From: Kalaharituber pfeilii
Lineage: Eukaryota; Ascomycota; Pezizomycetes; Pezizales; Pezizaceae
Assembly (NCBI GenBank): GCA_015179045.1
Contig: WHUZ01000005.1
Coordinates: forward strand, 930,001-994,000
Reading direction: 5' to 3'
Length of the DNA: 64,000 bases
The notes below the pieces were generated by a model that was given only the letters and a program-made list of their open reading frames with translations, searched no databases and was not told where the DNA came from. Of the stretch, positions 12,196-25,600 are shown in pieces. A program made the translations under genes and the position numbers. Each line of letters begins with the position of its first letter. Positions within the stretch are counted from its first letter, which is position 1.

Positions 12196-15100
12196 CTACA
12201 TACCTTCAGCCCTTGCAGCCAATCCATCAGGGATTTCCAGGCCTTGAGCGTCAACCACAATCCTTCGTCCCAACTTCCCTTCAAAAAGCCCGTCTCTGGC
12301 AGCACCAAAATCCAGAACCTATATTCATGTAACGTCAGAAACCTAAATTATCTTAAGACCCGTTCGAAACTTACCTCAATATAGGTAACGGAGTCCCTTT
12401 GAACAGCAGCGACACATCTCCGCTCATTAAACTTGACTTGCCACACCCCACTAAGGTCTGTCAATAGGTCCCTGATAAATTGGCCAGTCCGAACATTCCA
12501 CATCTTCAATGTTCCGTCACTACCAGAAATGACCTTATGGCCGTCATGTTGGAAGCAGGTGATAGCACCCGTATGCGCTGATAGTATGTGTTTACATTGG
12601 CCTGTTTCTGGATCCCATATCCTTAGTGTTGAATCAGCTGCAGCAGAAACCAGGTGGTCATGAGAAAGGTCTAGTAATCCAACCAGCGAACTATGTCCTT
12701 CGAGAGAAAACAGCAGTGAACCAGTGTCTAATGACCACACTTTGACTGAGTTATCCATTGATCCTGATATGCAGCGGTTACGCTTGGTATCCAATACAAC
12801 TGAATAGACTTTTTGAGTATGTCCGGTCAACCTGTGAATAGTTTCACCGGTTGAAATCCTCCATACTCTAACTGTGTAATCATAGCTACCACTGACCAGG
12901 GTGTCCCCATGTACTGCAATTGCCCTCACAGAATGTTGATGACCCTGGAGTATCCGGACGAAATAGGGGTTGTTGGCAGTGTCTGGACTATTTGACTCTG
13001 GTAAGTAAGGTGCATCTCCATGTTGTGGTAATTTCCATATCCGGAGGGTCGAGTCTCGAGATCCTGTGATGATAAGTGGTACCTTGGGCATAATCTTGTC
13101 CTTCCCATCAGGGCCGACTCCTATCTTAGTAGGCATCACGATTTGGAGACAGCGTACGGTTGAGGTGTGACCATGAAATATTTGAGTGCATTCTCCTTTC
13201 TGAATGTCCCATACTCTAACGGATCTATCTGTAGATCCTGAAACGAGAGTATTCCCTTCATATTGCAATGCCCATACTCCCCCCTCATGCCCGACCAATG
13301 TTCTTCTCAAAGAGCCTGTGTTGGTATCATAGACATTGATATTATTATCATCTGATCCAGTTAAAATCTTGTCAGTATCAAACTGGAGGCAAGTGACCAC
13401 ATGTCTTTGATGGCCGCGGAAAGCTATATGTCTCGGTTTCATCTCGGGTTTCAACCAGCTCTGGCGTATAAGATGATGGCGGCGATATATTGACTTGTAC
13501 AGATGAAGAATTCGCAAAGAAGGGAGTCCCATTATATGTGTGAGGGCTTCAGACGTTTCCAATGCGCCAAGTGGCCATTCGTTATTGGATAACTCCGATA
13601 TTAGTTCATTAAATTCATCCTTGCCAAGCTTATCAACAGATTCCTGCTTTTTCTTCTGCTGCTTTACCATCGCCCTGGTTTTTCTCTTTTGGACTCGGGG
13701 GGTTGAAGAGGCTGTAACTGTTATAAACTTAGATGGTTGAAGATTAGCTTTGATATCGCGTTCATAGTCATCATTTCCCTTTGGATCCTGGTAGCCCCAT
13801 CCTTCATTGACTGCCCTTTCCAATTCACCTTCTTCCAACTTATATCCATCTGCTTCGAAACGTCTCTTCCAAGTCCATTCATCAGAGTCGATAATAACTC
13901 TCCATCTCTTGCAAACTTGTGCGGCACTGCATAAGCTTTGCACATCGAGATACTTGATGACATTAAGCGACAATTCGAGGGGTAACAAGGATATAAAATC
14001 GCACTTGAGTGCTGGATTAACAACACTAGCAACCATTTGCAAAGTACTTTTTGAACATCGACGTAATAACTGATAAAGCACGTAAGATTGCACCTGTTGT
14101 GGCATCAAGTCGAAAGAATCAATCATGTTAGGTATGTCCATCAGTCCCCCCGGACTATGTTGCCTGCCGCTATGCCGTATTTCCCTAGTAGGTGATCGCA
14201 CAAGCTGGAGATCATTGACAACATCATGCGCATTTGCCGATGCTAGCTCGAAAGGTAAATTTATTTCCTCCTCGCCCCCACTGGGTGAGAAATATCCAGA
14301 GTTCCCATGGGCTAACGCCGCCGTTACTGGGCTAAGACTAGGGCTAGGTAGACTTAATGGCTGCTCAACGGACAAGGTGGAGCTCCCCTCCCTTGACGCT
14401 CTTGGAGAAACTGCCATTGTTTCAGACGTTGGCGTTCCAACGGTCTCCATAACCACATCAGTTAAAGCATCTTCAATCTGCATACCCTGCTGGCTGATCG
14501 AGGGTGTAATCGGTATTGACTCATCAACAGGAATGTGAAGATTGGTAGGTGCAAGTTGAGGTGATAACGTCAAGGGGGTTTCTTGTTGCTGCTGCTGGGA
14601 ACTAGTAAGTCTGCCGGGTGAGAAAATTGTTCGAATCTGTTGAACTTGTGACACTTGCTGATGTATAGGACGGGCTGCAGCTCGAGAGGCCTGGGAGGTA
14701 GAAAAATCGTTGTCACCAAGCTGTAAGCCTGGAGAGGAAGCCACCCCTCGAGAACGCAGATTTTTTCTACTAGAAGTAGGGGTATTCGTTATCGGTGGTG
14801 CCACACTCTGCCGTCCTCTCGTCGTTTGACGCCTCTTATTTCCTTTTTGTAGTGTAGCCACCCTCTGTGCAGCCTCAGAAATTGATACTGGCGATGCTGG
14901 TCGCTTTCGATTCGCCGAGTCGCCTGGTGCTGATGATGGTAGAGTGGTAGATATTGGTGTCTTGATCATGTGATTTGGTATATCAACATGTTCCTCACCT
15001 TCCTCTACTGTTTTGATAGTACCTCCGCCCTCTCTTAAATCTTCCATAAGCTTATCCAACTAAACACATTTGTTAACAATCCGGCCGATTGATTATAATG

Positions 15101-15583
15101 GACGAGACAGCACTCGAAACTTACATCTTTGACAGCTTGGTCTGGATCATCAGCCTCACGAAAGTATGTAGGCCTCCCATCGATATCAAAGCAGAATCTT
15201 TTCAAACTCTGGGGTGTAGGTAATGTCGCTAATGGGTATTGTTTCGGATCCAGTTCGTTAAGATTTCTTGGGGGTCCCATCCTCAAGATAGGAAAATGGG
15301 TCGTGGTTGTTGTTGTGGTGGTGACAATGGTTGTTTGAGTAGCAGGTGCATATGAGAACTGACCTACAGTTGTATAAGGGGGGAGAGGTTGAGATCGATG
15401 CACAACTTGATGCTTTTGTTTATGAGATTGCTGCATTTGCCTTTTGTCCGTCTGCCGACGAACAGGAGTAGGCGAGGTGGTGGCCATGTCGAAACTTGGC
15501 TGAGGTGTTAAGGACCGATGAGGCGCTTGGGACCGTCTATGCGGTTGTAAATGTTGATGTAGCGCGTGAGTAGGTGAATCCAT
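12196..15583 (-). CDS. CDC4: F-box/WD40 protein Cdc4 (SCF substrate receptor)
   Basis: Cdc4 is the substrate receptor of an SCF ubiquitin ligase (S. pombe Pop1/Pop2, human Fbw7) that binds phosphorylated cell-cycle regulators. Three exons on the minus strand (15583-15125, 15059-12375, 12318-12196) join in frame to 1,088 aa. Order of parts: a long low-complexity Ser/Thr/Gln-rich N-terminus; a Cdc4 dimerisation-type segment at about 470-503 (FDLMPQQVQSYVLYQLLRRC); an F-box at about 508-553 (LLPLELSLNVIKYLD, CKRWR); then seven to eight WD repeats from about 700 to the end, each with GH and WD-like dipeptides. Introns are 65 and 56 nt. The last 40 residues come from a separate 3' exon. It converges on the deaminase and has a GC-rich upstream region of over 1 kb. 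Confidence 0.92.
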
Positions 15584-16960
15584 GACGCGATGGAGGTGAG
15601 GAATCGAGAAAAGGAGCTTGGGCCAAGTGTTGACTAAAATGTGGAGAGAGGGAGGGAGAGGGCCGCTCTTAGGTTAAACTGTCTTCTTTCAATTTAGAAA
15701 TTTTCCCTTTTTCGAGCAAGCCCTGGCTTGGTTGGTGGGGAGGGTGGGAATGGGGGATAATTAACTCCAAAGTGATGTGATACTTGGAGAATAACTTTGT
15801 AGGGTAGCCGCCGAGACAAGTTGGGAGAAAGGCAGATATGAAAGCAGGAGAGGCTAAATGCTAGTAGCAAAAAGGGAAAGGGCGAAAAATGACGAGTAAA
15901 CAGGTACAGCTCAACAGTCAACGACGGGGATGGGGGGGGGGGGGGGGGGTGGCAGTTAGGGGGGAATGTGCGGGCAGCGTGACTTGTAGATATTAGAGAT
16001 ATGAAGCCGATGGGGGGGGGGGGGGGCTTCTGTAGGGCACAGAAGAAGGAAGCAGACGACCACACCGTCGCTACGTTGAGCGGAAACAGAAGCAGTGCGG
16101 GAAGGGATCGAGAGGGGAGAGAGAGGGGAGGGGAGTGGGTGGGGGAGGTGGGGGGGTGGCTGCTGTGGGGGTTGAGAGGTCGAGGAGGGCGCGGGAGGGA
16201 GAGAGGGCAGAGAGGAGGGAGGGAAGGCCAAGTTTGGCAGCTGTAGCAGTTGAGCTCGTGTACTCGAGTACTCAACGACGGAGCGGCGGTAACGGGGCCT
16301 TTTGCCCGGGGGTGCGAGCTAAGGCGGACCCAAGTCGCTGCGCTGCGCTGCGCACGGAGTGGAGCAACGAAGCACAAATGTGTGCGCCTGGCGTGGGTGG
16401 AGGGCAGAGGTAACCGGGGCAGGGCAGCAGGCAGCAAGCAGCAGGCAGCAGGCAGCACGTACAGAGCGCAGTGTGGTGCCGTACTCGAGTACTGTACTGG
16501 CCCGGCCGAGCGTTGCAGCAGGGAGAGGCGGCGCCGCTATACTGCTCTGCCGCGGCCTCAAGCTGCCACTGCCTATACTTAGTAGCTACTAGGTAAACTC
16601 GACGCTGCTCAGTCGTACTCGTGCTGCCAGCAATCAGACGATGGCGCGCATTGGCCGTGCTCCTGGCGAGCGGAGGGCAGATCGAGCAGCGCAGCGCGAG
16701 TCCCATGCGTGCCTGTCTCCCAGGGAGCATCGGCCAGGGAGCAAGGCGGTCTTCAGCCAGTGCAAGGCCGGCTGCAGCAACCAAGCCTGAGGACACTCGG
16801 CATCTTGGGCACAGAAGTTCCCAACCCCCCCCCCCCCCATTGGAAGTTGCTGACGCCCCTATCCCCTAACTCTCCTCCCCCCCCCCCCCCCCCCCCCCCC
16901 CCCACCACCCCGTCCCCCCCTTCAAACTCTTTCTCCACCACATCTACGGACCTTCCTATA
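15584..16960. promoter_or_regulatory. GC-rich island with G/C homopolymers upstream of CDC4
   Basis: This region holds the CDC4 promoter. It includes G runs at 15932-15949 (18) and 16012-16026 (15), and C runs at 16825-16838 (14) and 16877-16903 (27). There is a GGCAGCA tandem array at about 16420-16457 and two copies of the palindrome GTACTCGAGTAC (16260-16271, 16481-16492). Composition drops abruptly to AT-rich sequence after about 16960. Several long reading frames on both strands here are products of low complexity. Confidence 0.7.
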
Positions 16961-17834
16961 GCGTAGCAACAGTGATCTCACAGCGCATTGACAGAGTGTT
17001 GCCCTTTGTCTATGCAACTCATAAGTTACCACGATTTTATGCCAACCAGACTTTTTAAGCTGCGAGCTTCAGATCTGAACGGCCAGCTGATACTATATGT
17101 ATTGACACCCAGAGCGATTTGCGTTGACATTATAGACACTTACTCCCTTTGAGGACTTCATTCTTGCTGTTTCACTCCCCTACTGGTACCGCGGGTTACG
17201 CAATCAGACTAGTTTTTACCCCATCACAGTCACTTATCATGATTTAGGCTTGGCTACTGAACTTCCAGACAATATCATATCTCCTTAGCTACTGCCCACT
17301 ATCATATATATGCGTAGGGTCTGACTAATATATCGAGGACTAGTCAGGTATCAACTTTCCTGAGCGAAACTCTATGCATCGTAGCCAGTCTTCTCGTTCT
17401 CGGCCTGAGATGTACTGTTCTGCAATGTCACATAGTTACTTGAGAAGCCAGAACGACCTACGCACATAAATCCTAAAGCAAGATTATACCCAACCTGATC
17501 TCTGATCTTGCTGAGACTTCCTCCAATGTATGCAATCAGTCTTGATGCAATACCAACCTCATATATCAGCATTTTACCGTCTACCCAGAATAGGTGGCAC
17601 GAGATCACGGATCACATACTACAAAGATATACAAAGATTTCGGCCAGAGCGTGACATATGTGTAAGTAATATACACTAAATCCGAGGCTAGGGTTAAAGC
17701 CTTGTAATACGCGACGCACGCTCTCCTCCCATCCTCTATTGTCACGTGCTTCTCAATTACTACTAGTGACACTAGCGGTTTGAGTATCGTCTTCCGGCAA
17801 TAGTCATGTGGAATGAGATTGATACTAGTAGATA

Positions 17835-18007
17835 CAGGTGACCCTGGCCATAATGAAGGCCAAGAATCTGACCGATTTTCTTCACTATATCAGTTTTCAA
17901 CTATAGCGAGGGCACTTTCTTTGCCTGTGTATAGAAAGAATCTCGCCCATCCCTTCACTATAGCCAGCATTTTACTAAAAGAGGTTCATTATTGCCAGGG
18001 TCGCCTG
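17835..18007 (+). mobile_element. MITE family A, copy 1 (TA-flanked, pogo-like ends)
   Basis: A 173-bp element with terminal inverted repeats CAGGTGACCCTGGC / GCCAGGGTCGCCTG, flanked by TA on both sides. The internal sequence (GACCGATTTTCTTCACTAT, GGGCACTTTCTTTGCCTG) is shared with the copies at 44494-44667 and 62456-62629. Short length, no coding capacity and TA targets fit a Tc1/mariner-pogo-superfamily MITE. Confidence 0.88.
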
Positions 18008-18247
18008 TAGTGCTATGATACAGTACTTACTTATGCATGTGGGTAAGTGGGCTTATATAAATCTAATTAAGTACTTACGGCACAGCTCCGAAGGCACTTC
18101 TGGCACTTCGGTGCCTAATAATTCAACGCACTTTGTGGTGTCTCCTATGACCTTTGAAAAAGCTGACTATGTATGGAGTATGCATGCCCATGGGTGGATT
18201 TTATGCGGTTCCTTGATGACACACTTGGGAGAGAATCATAGCCTCTA

Positions 18248-18926
18248 TGGTTGGGGACATCTGTACGCGGAGTAAATTGCACCCCAACTTCAACGCTCTA
18301 AAGCGCAACTAAAATAAATAGATAAAATTAGTTTCGTGTCGTAATATGATAGATCAGACAATGGAGAATAAAGTTACGAAGCGATATCTATTTATTTGAT
18401 TTTTTGTTATAGTGTTTCATAGAGTTAAAGATCAGGAATTTTATATGGAGAGGGGTCATAAATGTCGCCCTTTAGTAATCACCAAATATAGTATAGTATA
18501 AAGTAGTCTAGCTAAAAATGGAAAGCAGCTAACTAAAAAGGGAGTAGAATATGTACTACAGTAGTACATCTCTTATGCAATACCCCTTTACTACTTGGTT
18601 TTATGTTGTGTGCGACTGATGCAATAGATATATGCAAGTTGACAGCTAGGATATCTAGAGTGTGACAGAGTGATCGGGAGGTAGAAGCAGCAACAGTAGT
18701 GCGAGCAGTAGCAGCAGTGTGAGCAGTAGCAGCAGTAGCAGCAGTGCGGGCAGTGGGAGTTGTAGAGTGGTAGAAGCGGTTGAGCTGTGGGAGAACGATG
18801 GAGCGGAAGAATACCTTCAAACTCGCTGCATACTATCGGGCAGAACGTGCATGTACCCATGTAAACGGAGTGCTTAGTCATCAAACCAAATGTCGCCCCT
18901 ACTCCGCGTACAGATGTCCCCAACCA
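18248..18926. mobile_element. Non-autonomous TA-flanked element with 28-bp inverted repeats
   Basis: The first 28 bp (TGGTTGGGGACATCTGTACG and onward) recur in inverted orientation at 18899-18926. TA dinucleotides flank both ends (18246-18247, 18927-18928). The 679-bp element has no intact transposase and carries a GCAGTA/GCAGCA repeat tract at about 18680-18760. Best read as a Tc1/mariner-type non-autonomous transposon. Confidence 0.75.
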
Positions 18927-21900
18927 TACTCTGCTAGTACTGTGATAGTACTAGTAGTGCTGAGGGGGCTTGGCATATTATGTAAACTTGCTGTTTTTAT
19001 GACTCTATGTACTAGTACTAGTAGTCTGGCATCTTGCGACAGCGCGCCACAACGTGACTTGTCAAAGATGACTGTCTGCTGGCTGGTAGCGGCTTTGCTC
19101 GAACCCGTCAAGACTGAGGGGCCAAGGCTACAGTGGAGCCAGCATAAGCAGTAATATGAACAATTTAAAGGAATTACCTTTCTCTATGACGGTCCTTGAA
19201 CTTCAATTAGCTGACCATTCTACTTGGAGCCTACTGCGGCCAAATCGTATTGGCTTAGCGGAATCACTATCGACATTCTACTTCTTCACTTGTGCAAACA
19301 CTGTCTTCTTTAACAAAATGAGTGATTGCATCCAAATATCCTGTATTAACCCTTCATCTTGCTCAGAGATAGGCCATCTATGGAAGAGTTATCATAGCGC
19401 CTGTGCACATATGTGTATACAAAGTTTAAAGAAATAGAACAATCTTTTCACACCGAGTATGCTAAATGATCTGCAGATGGCTAAGAAAACCACATCACCT
19501 ACTATATCAATGGTTTTCCTTGTAGTCCTTGACAAGCCAGACAAGGACCTATAGAGATCACTAGCTATGGCACATACTAGAGCATAGTATTATCTTGCCA
19601 CTTTGCGAACCTGCTGTTATTTGAGTCCCACAATTTATGATCTTCGTTTCCAATTGAGCAAACTTCATGTTCATAAAATATCTTTAAAGTCTTTTTCCAT
19701 CATTTTCTAAGTTCGCCGATGGAGATTCAATATGTCAGTTATTAATAATTACACCCACTGCGCCGCACTTTAGTTGGGATATCGACGCAGTCAACTGATT
19801 TAACCACATGATTCAACTGTTCGTTAATGATTGCCTCTCTAATTATTTGATGTACGATAACATACTAAGTGATCATGATAGGAAGAAGCCAACTATTACT
19901 TGGGCCCGGCGCCACCAAAACCTTCCTTCTTGTAGAGTATTCGGTTACCATTTTGCATAATACATAGTCTTTGATAGTAGTATGATTAAACAGACTCTAT
20001 TTTATCCAAGTACCCGAAGCGTGTTTGGTGAGTTTTTCGAGCGCTGTTCTTGCAATGGTGATGGAGGAAAAGATTATTAGCGAGCCCACGCCTTTCAGTG
20101 CCGTATAGTTACGATTCCCCATGCATGTTGTACAAAATATGTATCTCGGTGTATCCACCCATCATTATGAAAATTACTCTCATATCCCTAGGGGTTGCCC
20201 AACTTTCGTAACATTTTTAGAGGTACACCCTCAAAAACAAGCAACCAGTAGGTATGAGGGCTTCAGACGGCCCTAGTCTAAAAAATATTACCTGCGGAGG
20301 AAAGCCTTGCCGGGTTGGGCTGCAAATTCCAAAGTAATTGGCACTGTATTCACTAGAGAATCTAGGTCATAGTACCTTCATTAAATAACATCGTTGTAGC
20401 GTAGTGAGACATTCATAAGTTGAGGGTAATGCTGTAATAGAGGGCAAAACGGCATATTAACAAAGCATACCTATATACAGCTATCAAGTGAGTCGAATTC
20501 TATTGATAGTAACGGGAGTTCCCCGGAAAAGGGAACCCAATAGACTACTTGCCGAAACTTACACCACAAATAGCCCTGAATCAATGGAAGGTGAAAATTG
20601 AGATGCTGATTAGGAAGGCTCACATTCAGAAATATTAATATAGAGTATACAATCCTAGATAGATCTGGACTCTGCTAGTGTGGCAAATGAGCCTCGAGGT
20701 AGGCCTTGGGGAGGGTGCAGGATACAGTACTATACTCCTCGCTTGACAGGCAATAGAGAAAATCTCACGTGATAGGACAAAATGTGGAAAAGTTTTGTAG
20801 TGCCAGGAGAAAGCATGGAAACGAGGTAAGATTCCCATTGTGCAGCTAGCATTTCAGAAGTACACTACGAGATTCCAAGCGTATGGAGAAATATACTCTA
20901 TATCAATTTTTCTTACACAAATATTGATATATGTCTTCCAGGGTGGTTCTGCTGCCGACCACAGAGAGTCTACTTGTCTTCCGGTTTACCCTTGGAAGAA
21001 GGCACCGAAAGAAGATCGAGCTATTTATTTCTAGCGAAAACACATCCTGGACCAGACTAATGGTAAGCTTAAGGTTGCATAAGCTACCATATATAAGTAC
21101 TCCCCATTGACGAGGCGTCAATATCGTACTGGGCACGGGTTTCTGAAAAAACTTCATGAAGCCACTTGCTTAGCAACCTGTAGATAGGCCAGGCTTTGCC
21201 CATGTGATACTTTTAGCTCTTGGAGCAGTTCAGCAATCGATACAGCTATGATACCCCCTATGCTACTACGCCACCTTTCCTCTCTTTAGGATAGACTGCG
21301 GGTTTATTCGAGGGATAGGCCTTATCTGGGGTTGCCTGTCAGCTTGCTGTTTACTAAGGATTTCTATATGCCTTTAAAGGGATACTATCTGCGCAGTACA
21401 CAGGAGAACAATAAATGAGCAGATATGCACTTTTAATATGTGTTTTTTCGTTTCCATCAGATACCACGGTGTTCCCAGTTATTTATGAATTTACGCCAAA
21501 TCCAGCTTCTTCCATTCAGTAATAAGCCGTGCTGATCTCTGACCGCTTCGGAAACTCTCAGGACACCATCAAGAAGTGAGTCCACATCATGTGGCATCTT
21601 ATACGTTCGTGTGACTTCATGGGCTTCGTGAAGTCAGTGAAGCCCATGGAGTGAACTATCCCTTGCTGATGGCCGGACCTTCACTGCAGCTGAGATAAAT
21701 GTTTAGTACATGTGCGGAATCGTTGATGTTTCAAAAGTGTTACCCGCTGCACGTACTGATGGTTTGACTAGTATCGCATATCTGTACGATACTTATATGG
21801 TTATGTGGCTTGAAGTAAATGCATAAAACAAAAATGCAACATCATTGTGAAGCAAAATACACATACACATAATCGTTACTGACGTTTCTTTTATTATCCA

Positions 21901-22496
21901 TGTGTGTTAACACGTCCACTTTGGAGCACCTCAATGTCTGGTCACGATGTGGCGTACGATCCATTATAACTGAATATCAGATGAGATTACTATCTCTTCA
22001 TGATCATCTTAAATGTCTTTTGCATTGGCCAAACTGTCATGCCAACACCTCCAGAGGCCCAAAGACAAACCCCTTCAACCAATCCCAGGGTATGATTTTT
22101 GTGAAATGCTGGTTCCGTGGGTAGCTATTATCTTTCTCACTCTGCAATAACGAACCAACGAATCCCATGCACTCGCGTTTCATCTCAAGCCGTCGAAACC
22201 CATACGCAATTGTGTTACCTTACTAGCATTAAGTATGCAAGGAAAGGCTTCTGATTCCGGGTTGATTTAAGTTTTGAAACTAATTCACCATGAAACTCTG
22301 CAGGGTATTCGAAGACTGGAGTATAGTGAGGAAAGATAGAAGTAAAAGCAATCTAACATGGAAACACATCCCTCTACAATACCGGTAGCAATTTGATAAG
22401 TATAAAAGTTTTCCCTTGCGATACTGGATTTGTAAAATCCGGCCCTTTTCGTCCGGTATAGCGAGGATTTTTGCTGCCCATCCCTATGGTATTTCT

Positions 22497-22602
22497 GGCA
22501 AGCATTTTATTGTATAACGGAACCTTGCTATACCGGACGAGTAAAAATACGGCACTTTTCATCCGGCATAGCAAGGTTCCGGTATAGAATAAAATGCTTG
22601 GC
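22497..22602. repeat. Foldback inverted repeat
   Basis: Two arms of about 40 bp (starting AAGCATTTTATT and ending AATAAAATGCTT, each containing GGAACCTTGCTATACCGGA or its near-complement) surround a loop of about 24 bp. The GGAACCTTGCTATA core resembles fungal pogo/Fot1-type termini. Probably a fused or doubled transposon end. Confidence 0.75.
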
Positions 22603-25600
22603 AGCTGTATGGCAACAATTTCTATCGAAATTACTAGAGTAGGAAATAAACAAGTGTAGCAAACATTAACTCAATCCAAGTCTATTCAAAATTCATCGCT
22701 CTCACCATCTAGAGAAGCATCGAGCCTTGAAAGTTCTTAGGGAGCATCAAATATGCAAGCATCGACTAGAGCCAAAACATGCAACTCTGACTGTTTCTCT
22801 AAAAGCCTATCAATTCACACACAAAAGCTTCAAACTCTACAAGCATGGTTCGAGTCTTCCAGTATCAGCAGCAGTAGCAGCGACAGCAGTGGTAGCAGCA
22901 ATGGCGACAGCGGTGGCGGCAGCAGAGGTGGGAGCAGTGGTGGCAGCAGCGATAGCTAGCAAGTGATAGCAACAGCGGTATTGTTAGGGCGTCCGGTGTG
23001 CAAGGGCAATTTGTATGGGAAACGGTTGTCCGAATCAGAGGCCATCTGGTATAGCAAGGTTAGATTGTAATGGAAATTGCCTAATTGGAAAGTGGATTGA
23101 CAATGACAACCTAATTTAATTATGTAAAGTCAAGTTTAGTAAGCATGTTCAAGGTGAATGCAAAGCTGGGGCACAAGATTAGACATATAAAGTATTAGTG
23201 TATCGGGTGTAGCAAATATTATTTGCATGGAGTAAGTGCCTGGCAATTCCTGTCCGGTCCGGTATTCTTACGAGGGTTTTGTATGGGAACGGAATGTAGC
23301 AGCCTGAGAGCATCCGGTATAGCAAAGGAAAATTGCATATCATATAAGATGATGCGGTTGGACGCTTCCTTGTACAGAAGCCACCTAACAGGCATCGACT
23401 TTGACAGCACGACATATCAGCGCCTCCCGAGTGTGGCGAAATGGTGGAGAAACCACTTGAATTGTGGAACGACCTTATAAGAATATATAAGCGGTTTTTT
23501 TAAGCTTACTTCTACTACAGTATAGATTAAGTTTCGCTTCCAGATCATATGCTGCGTTACTCAAACTCTATTCTTGCTAATATGATAGGAATTTGCAATT
23601 CTGGTCATAAGGTAAAACTCCAAGGCCCTTTGACCGTGAGTAGATCAATGCAGATGATTTTAAGTTTCTTTTCTTTCTCAGGTCATGAGTTCAAGCCTCT
23701 GCCAACTTTGTTGGAAGCCTGGGATGAGAGCACCTGTGTGGTTTGTCGCAATATTTAACTCCCGAACCTATGACCCAAACGTCATGGCAAAGCATGAAGA
23801 TAAGCTCTAACGAAAGATAGCAGTGTTAGAACGATATCATGGGGTTCAAGGTTTAGCTTTTGAAGTTGTTTCTGCATAAAAAAATAATGATAATAAAAAC
23901 AAAAATAATGAAAATACAAAAAGTAAAAAATATATTACCGAGCAGGATTCCAAACATGTTGTTTACTACTCTAACAGGCATGATCATGACAAGTTTATAT
24001 TCTAACATTGAAATCCAGAGAAATCCTTGCGATACTTGTGAGCATACGCTATCTCCGTTGTAAATTGTCCGACCGACCATTCTGAAGGAAGTTGGGCATG
24101 TGACATGGCAAAGCAAAACAATCCTATTGTTTTTTTCATGAGTACAGTATATAACCATCAGGCTGACATTGTTTCTATTTTATCTCATCTTTATCAACTA
24201 CCGAATGATTAAGAAAGTGTTTATCTATCAATTATACTATTTAACATTTTTAGAAAAGTAACTGTAATAATAGCAAGAGAAAAGTAAGATCATGTGCTCC
24301 AGGCTAATGTAGACCTTACTATACCCTCCTCATACAACCATAAAGTATGTGCCCAGATAATTACACCAGGCCAATTTGAAATAAGCCTCATCCTCGCGGC
24401 GACGAAGAATAACGTATAATAGATGTCATGAATTAGCTGTAACATGATACCGAATTCTTCTGCTCTCAAAAGTAATTTGACAGATTGCTTGTTGTTTTGA
24501 AGCAGCATTGCGAAACTGCCACCATGAGATCATGCTTTAGTGCTTTCATAATGTGAGAATGATTTGAGTTTATTCAGTTTGGGAACATGGCCGGACTATG
24601 CCGGCTTAACTTCGCAATCAGTTTACTTATGTCACATCCTACTTAGGAATGGTCAATGTTTGTTTCGCGGTTTATCGCAATTGGGGGTTCACTTGGACCT
24701 ACAGTATTGTGGAGATGGGCTGTTGGCTAGCTCATCTATGATTCAATAAAGCACTTACCTAGCTATTTCTCGTACGTATCTCATTTAGGACTTTTTCTTA
24801 CCAATGATCTCTTTGTCAGAAGTGAGCCCCACATTGGCTCCGGTGTGTAGCGACATACCAGGGTATAAATCGTGCCGTTAAATTGGCCTTTAATCTTCTC
24901 GTGACTAAATTGGGTTAATCTTTCGCCATTACCCAATCAGGAAGTGTACTTAGGAGTTTCCTGAAATCCCTTAGCTCGGTTTCTGCCCAGATTGTGCATG
25001 CATACGTCTTGCCAATTACAACGTTCGGACCTCATAAAATGGGATGTGCATCTAGAATAGCTGATTTTGCGATCTTCAAGGGTGCGTCGAGTATGTATTG
25101 AGTTGCACTTTGCCTGCAATTGCATGAACGCTACAAGAAAAAAATTACATAGGTAGAAACACACAATTGATCAAACATATTGCGGCGCACAATCCCCCAC
25201 GCCTCGACTCCGATTCGGCTCCCAAGATGAAGAAATCCAAAGAAGAATGGTGCATTTGGTGCCCCAAAGTTCCAAGGATCAATCTTGTGGCTATGGGAAG
25301 GTCAAAGAGTCTTTTTGACAGGTGCACCGTGCGCTTTCATGCACCTTGTCACTCTATTGCAATCGCAGTTGATACTGTGGCACGTTCCAAAAACGCTCCT
25401 CTAGTTCCATCGTCCCGACGTCCACCAGGTATCTTATCGGTATCCGTGTGTAGGGTATTGCCAGTGGGTAAAACCAAAGGGCACCAGTTCTGGCGGTTGT
25501 TGTTAATGACAGCTTGACCCTGTCCTGAAACCCACAATCCCCGCGCCTCGAAACACGGGGCTACATACTTACCTCTTTAAAGTCAGCTCCTTCAGTGATG

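Noticed and set aside
16001..16966. Many overlapping 80-250-aa frames on both strands in the GC island upstream of CDC4
   Set aside because: Composition is dominated by G/C runs and CCN/GGN repeats. No conserved motif or splice structure is seen.
22850..22866. GGTTCGAGTCTTCC resembling a tRNA B box
   Set aside because: No A box, acceptor stem or anticodon arm fits around it. No tRNA could be supported anywhere in the window.
22860..22970. Ser/Gly/Ala-rich frames from GCAGCA repeats
   Set aside because: Trinucleotide repeats stay open in several frames at once, so this is not evidence of a gene.
25167..25517. 116-aa plus-strand frame with a Cys-x2-Cys pair
   Set aside because: No start context, domain or homologue recognised. 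It cannot be separated from chance.
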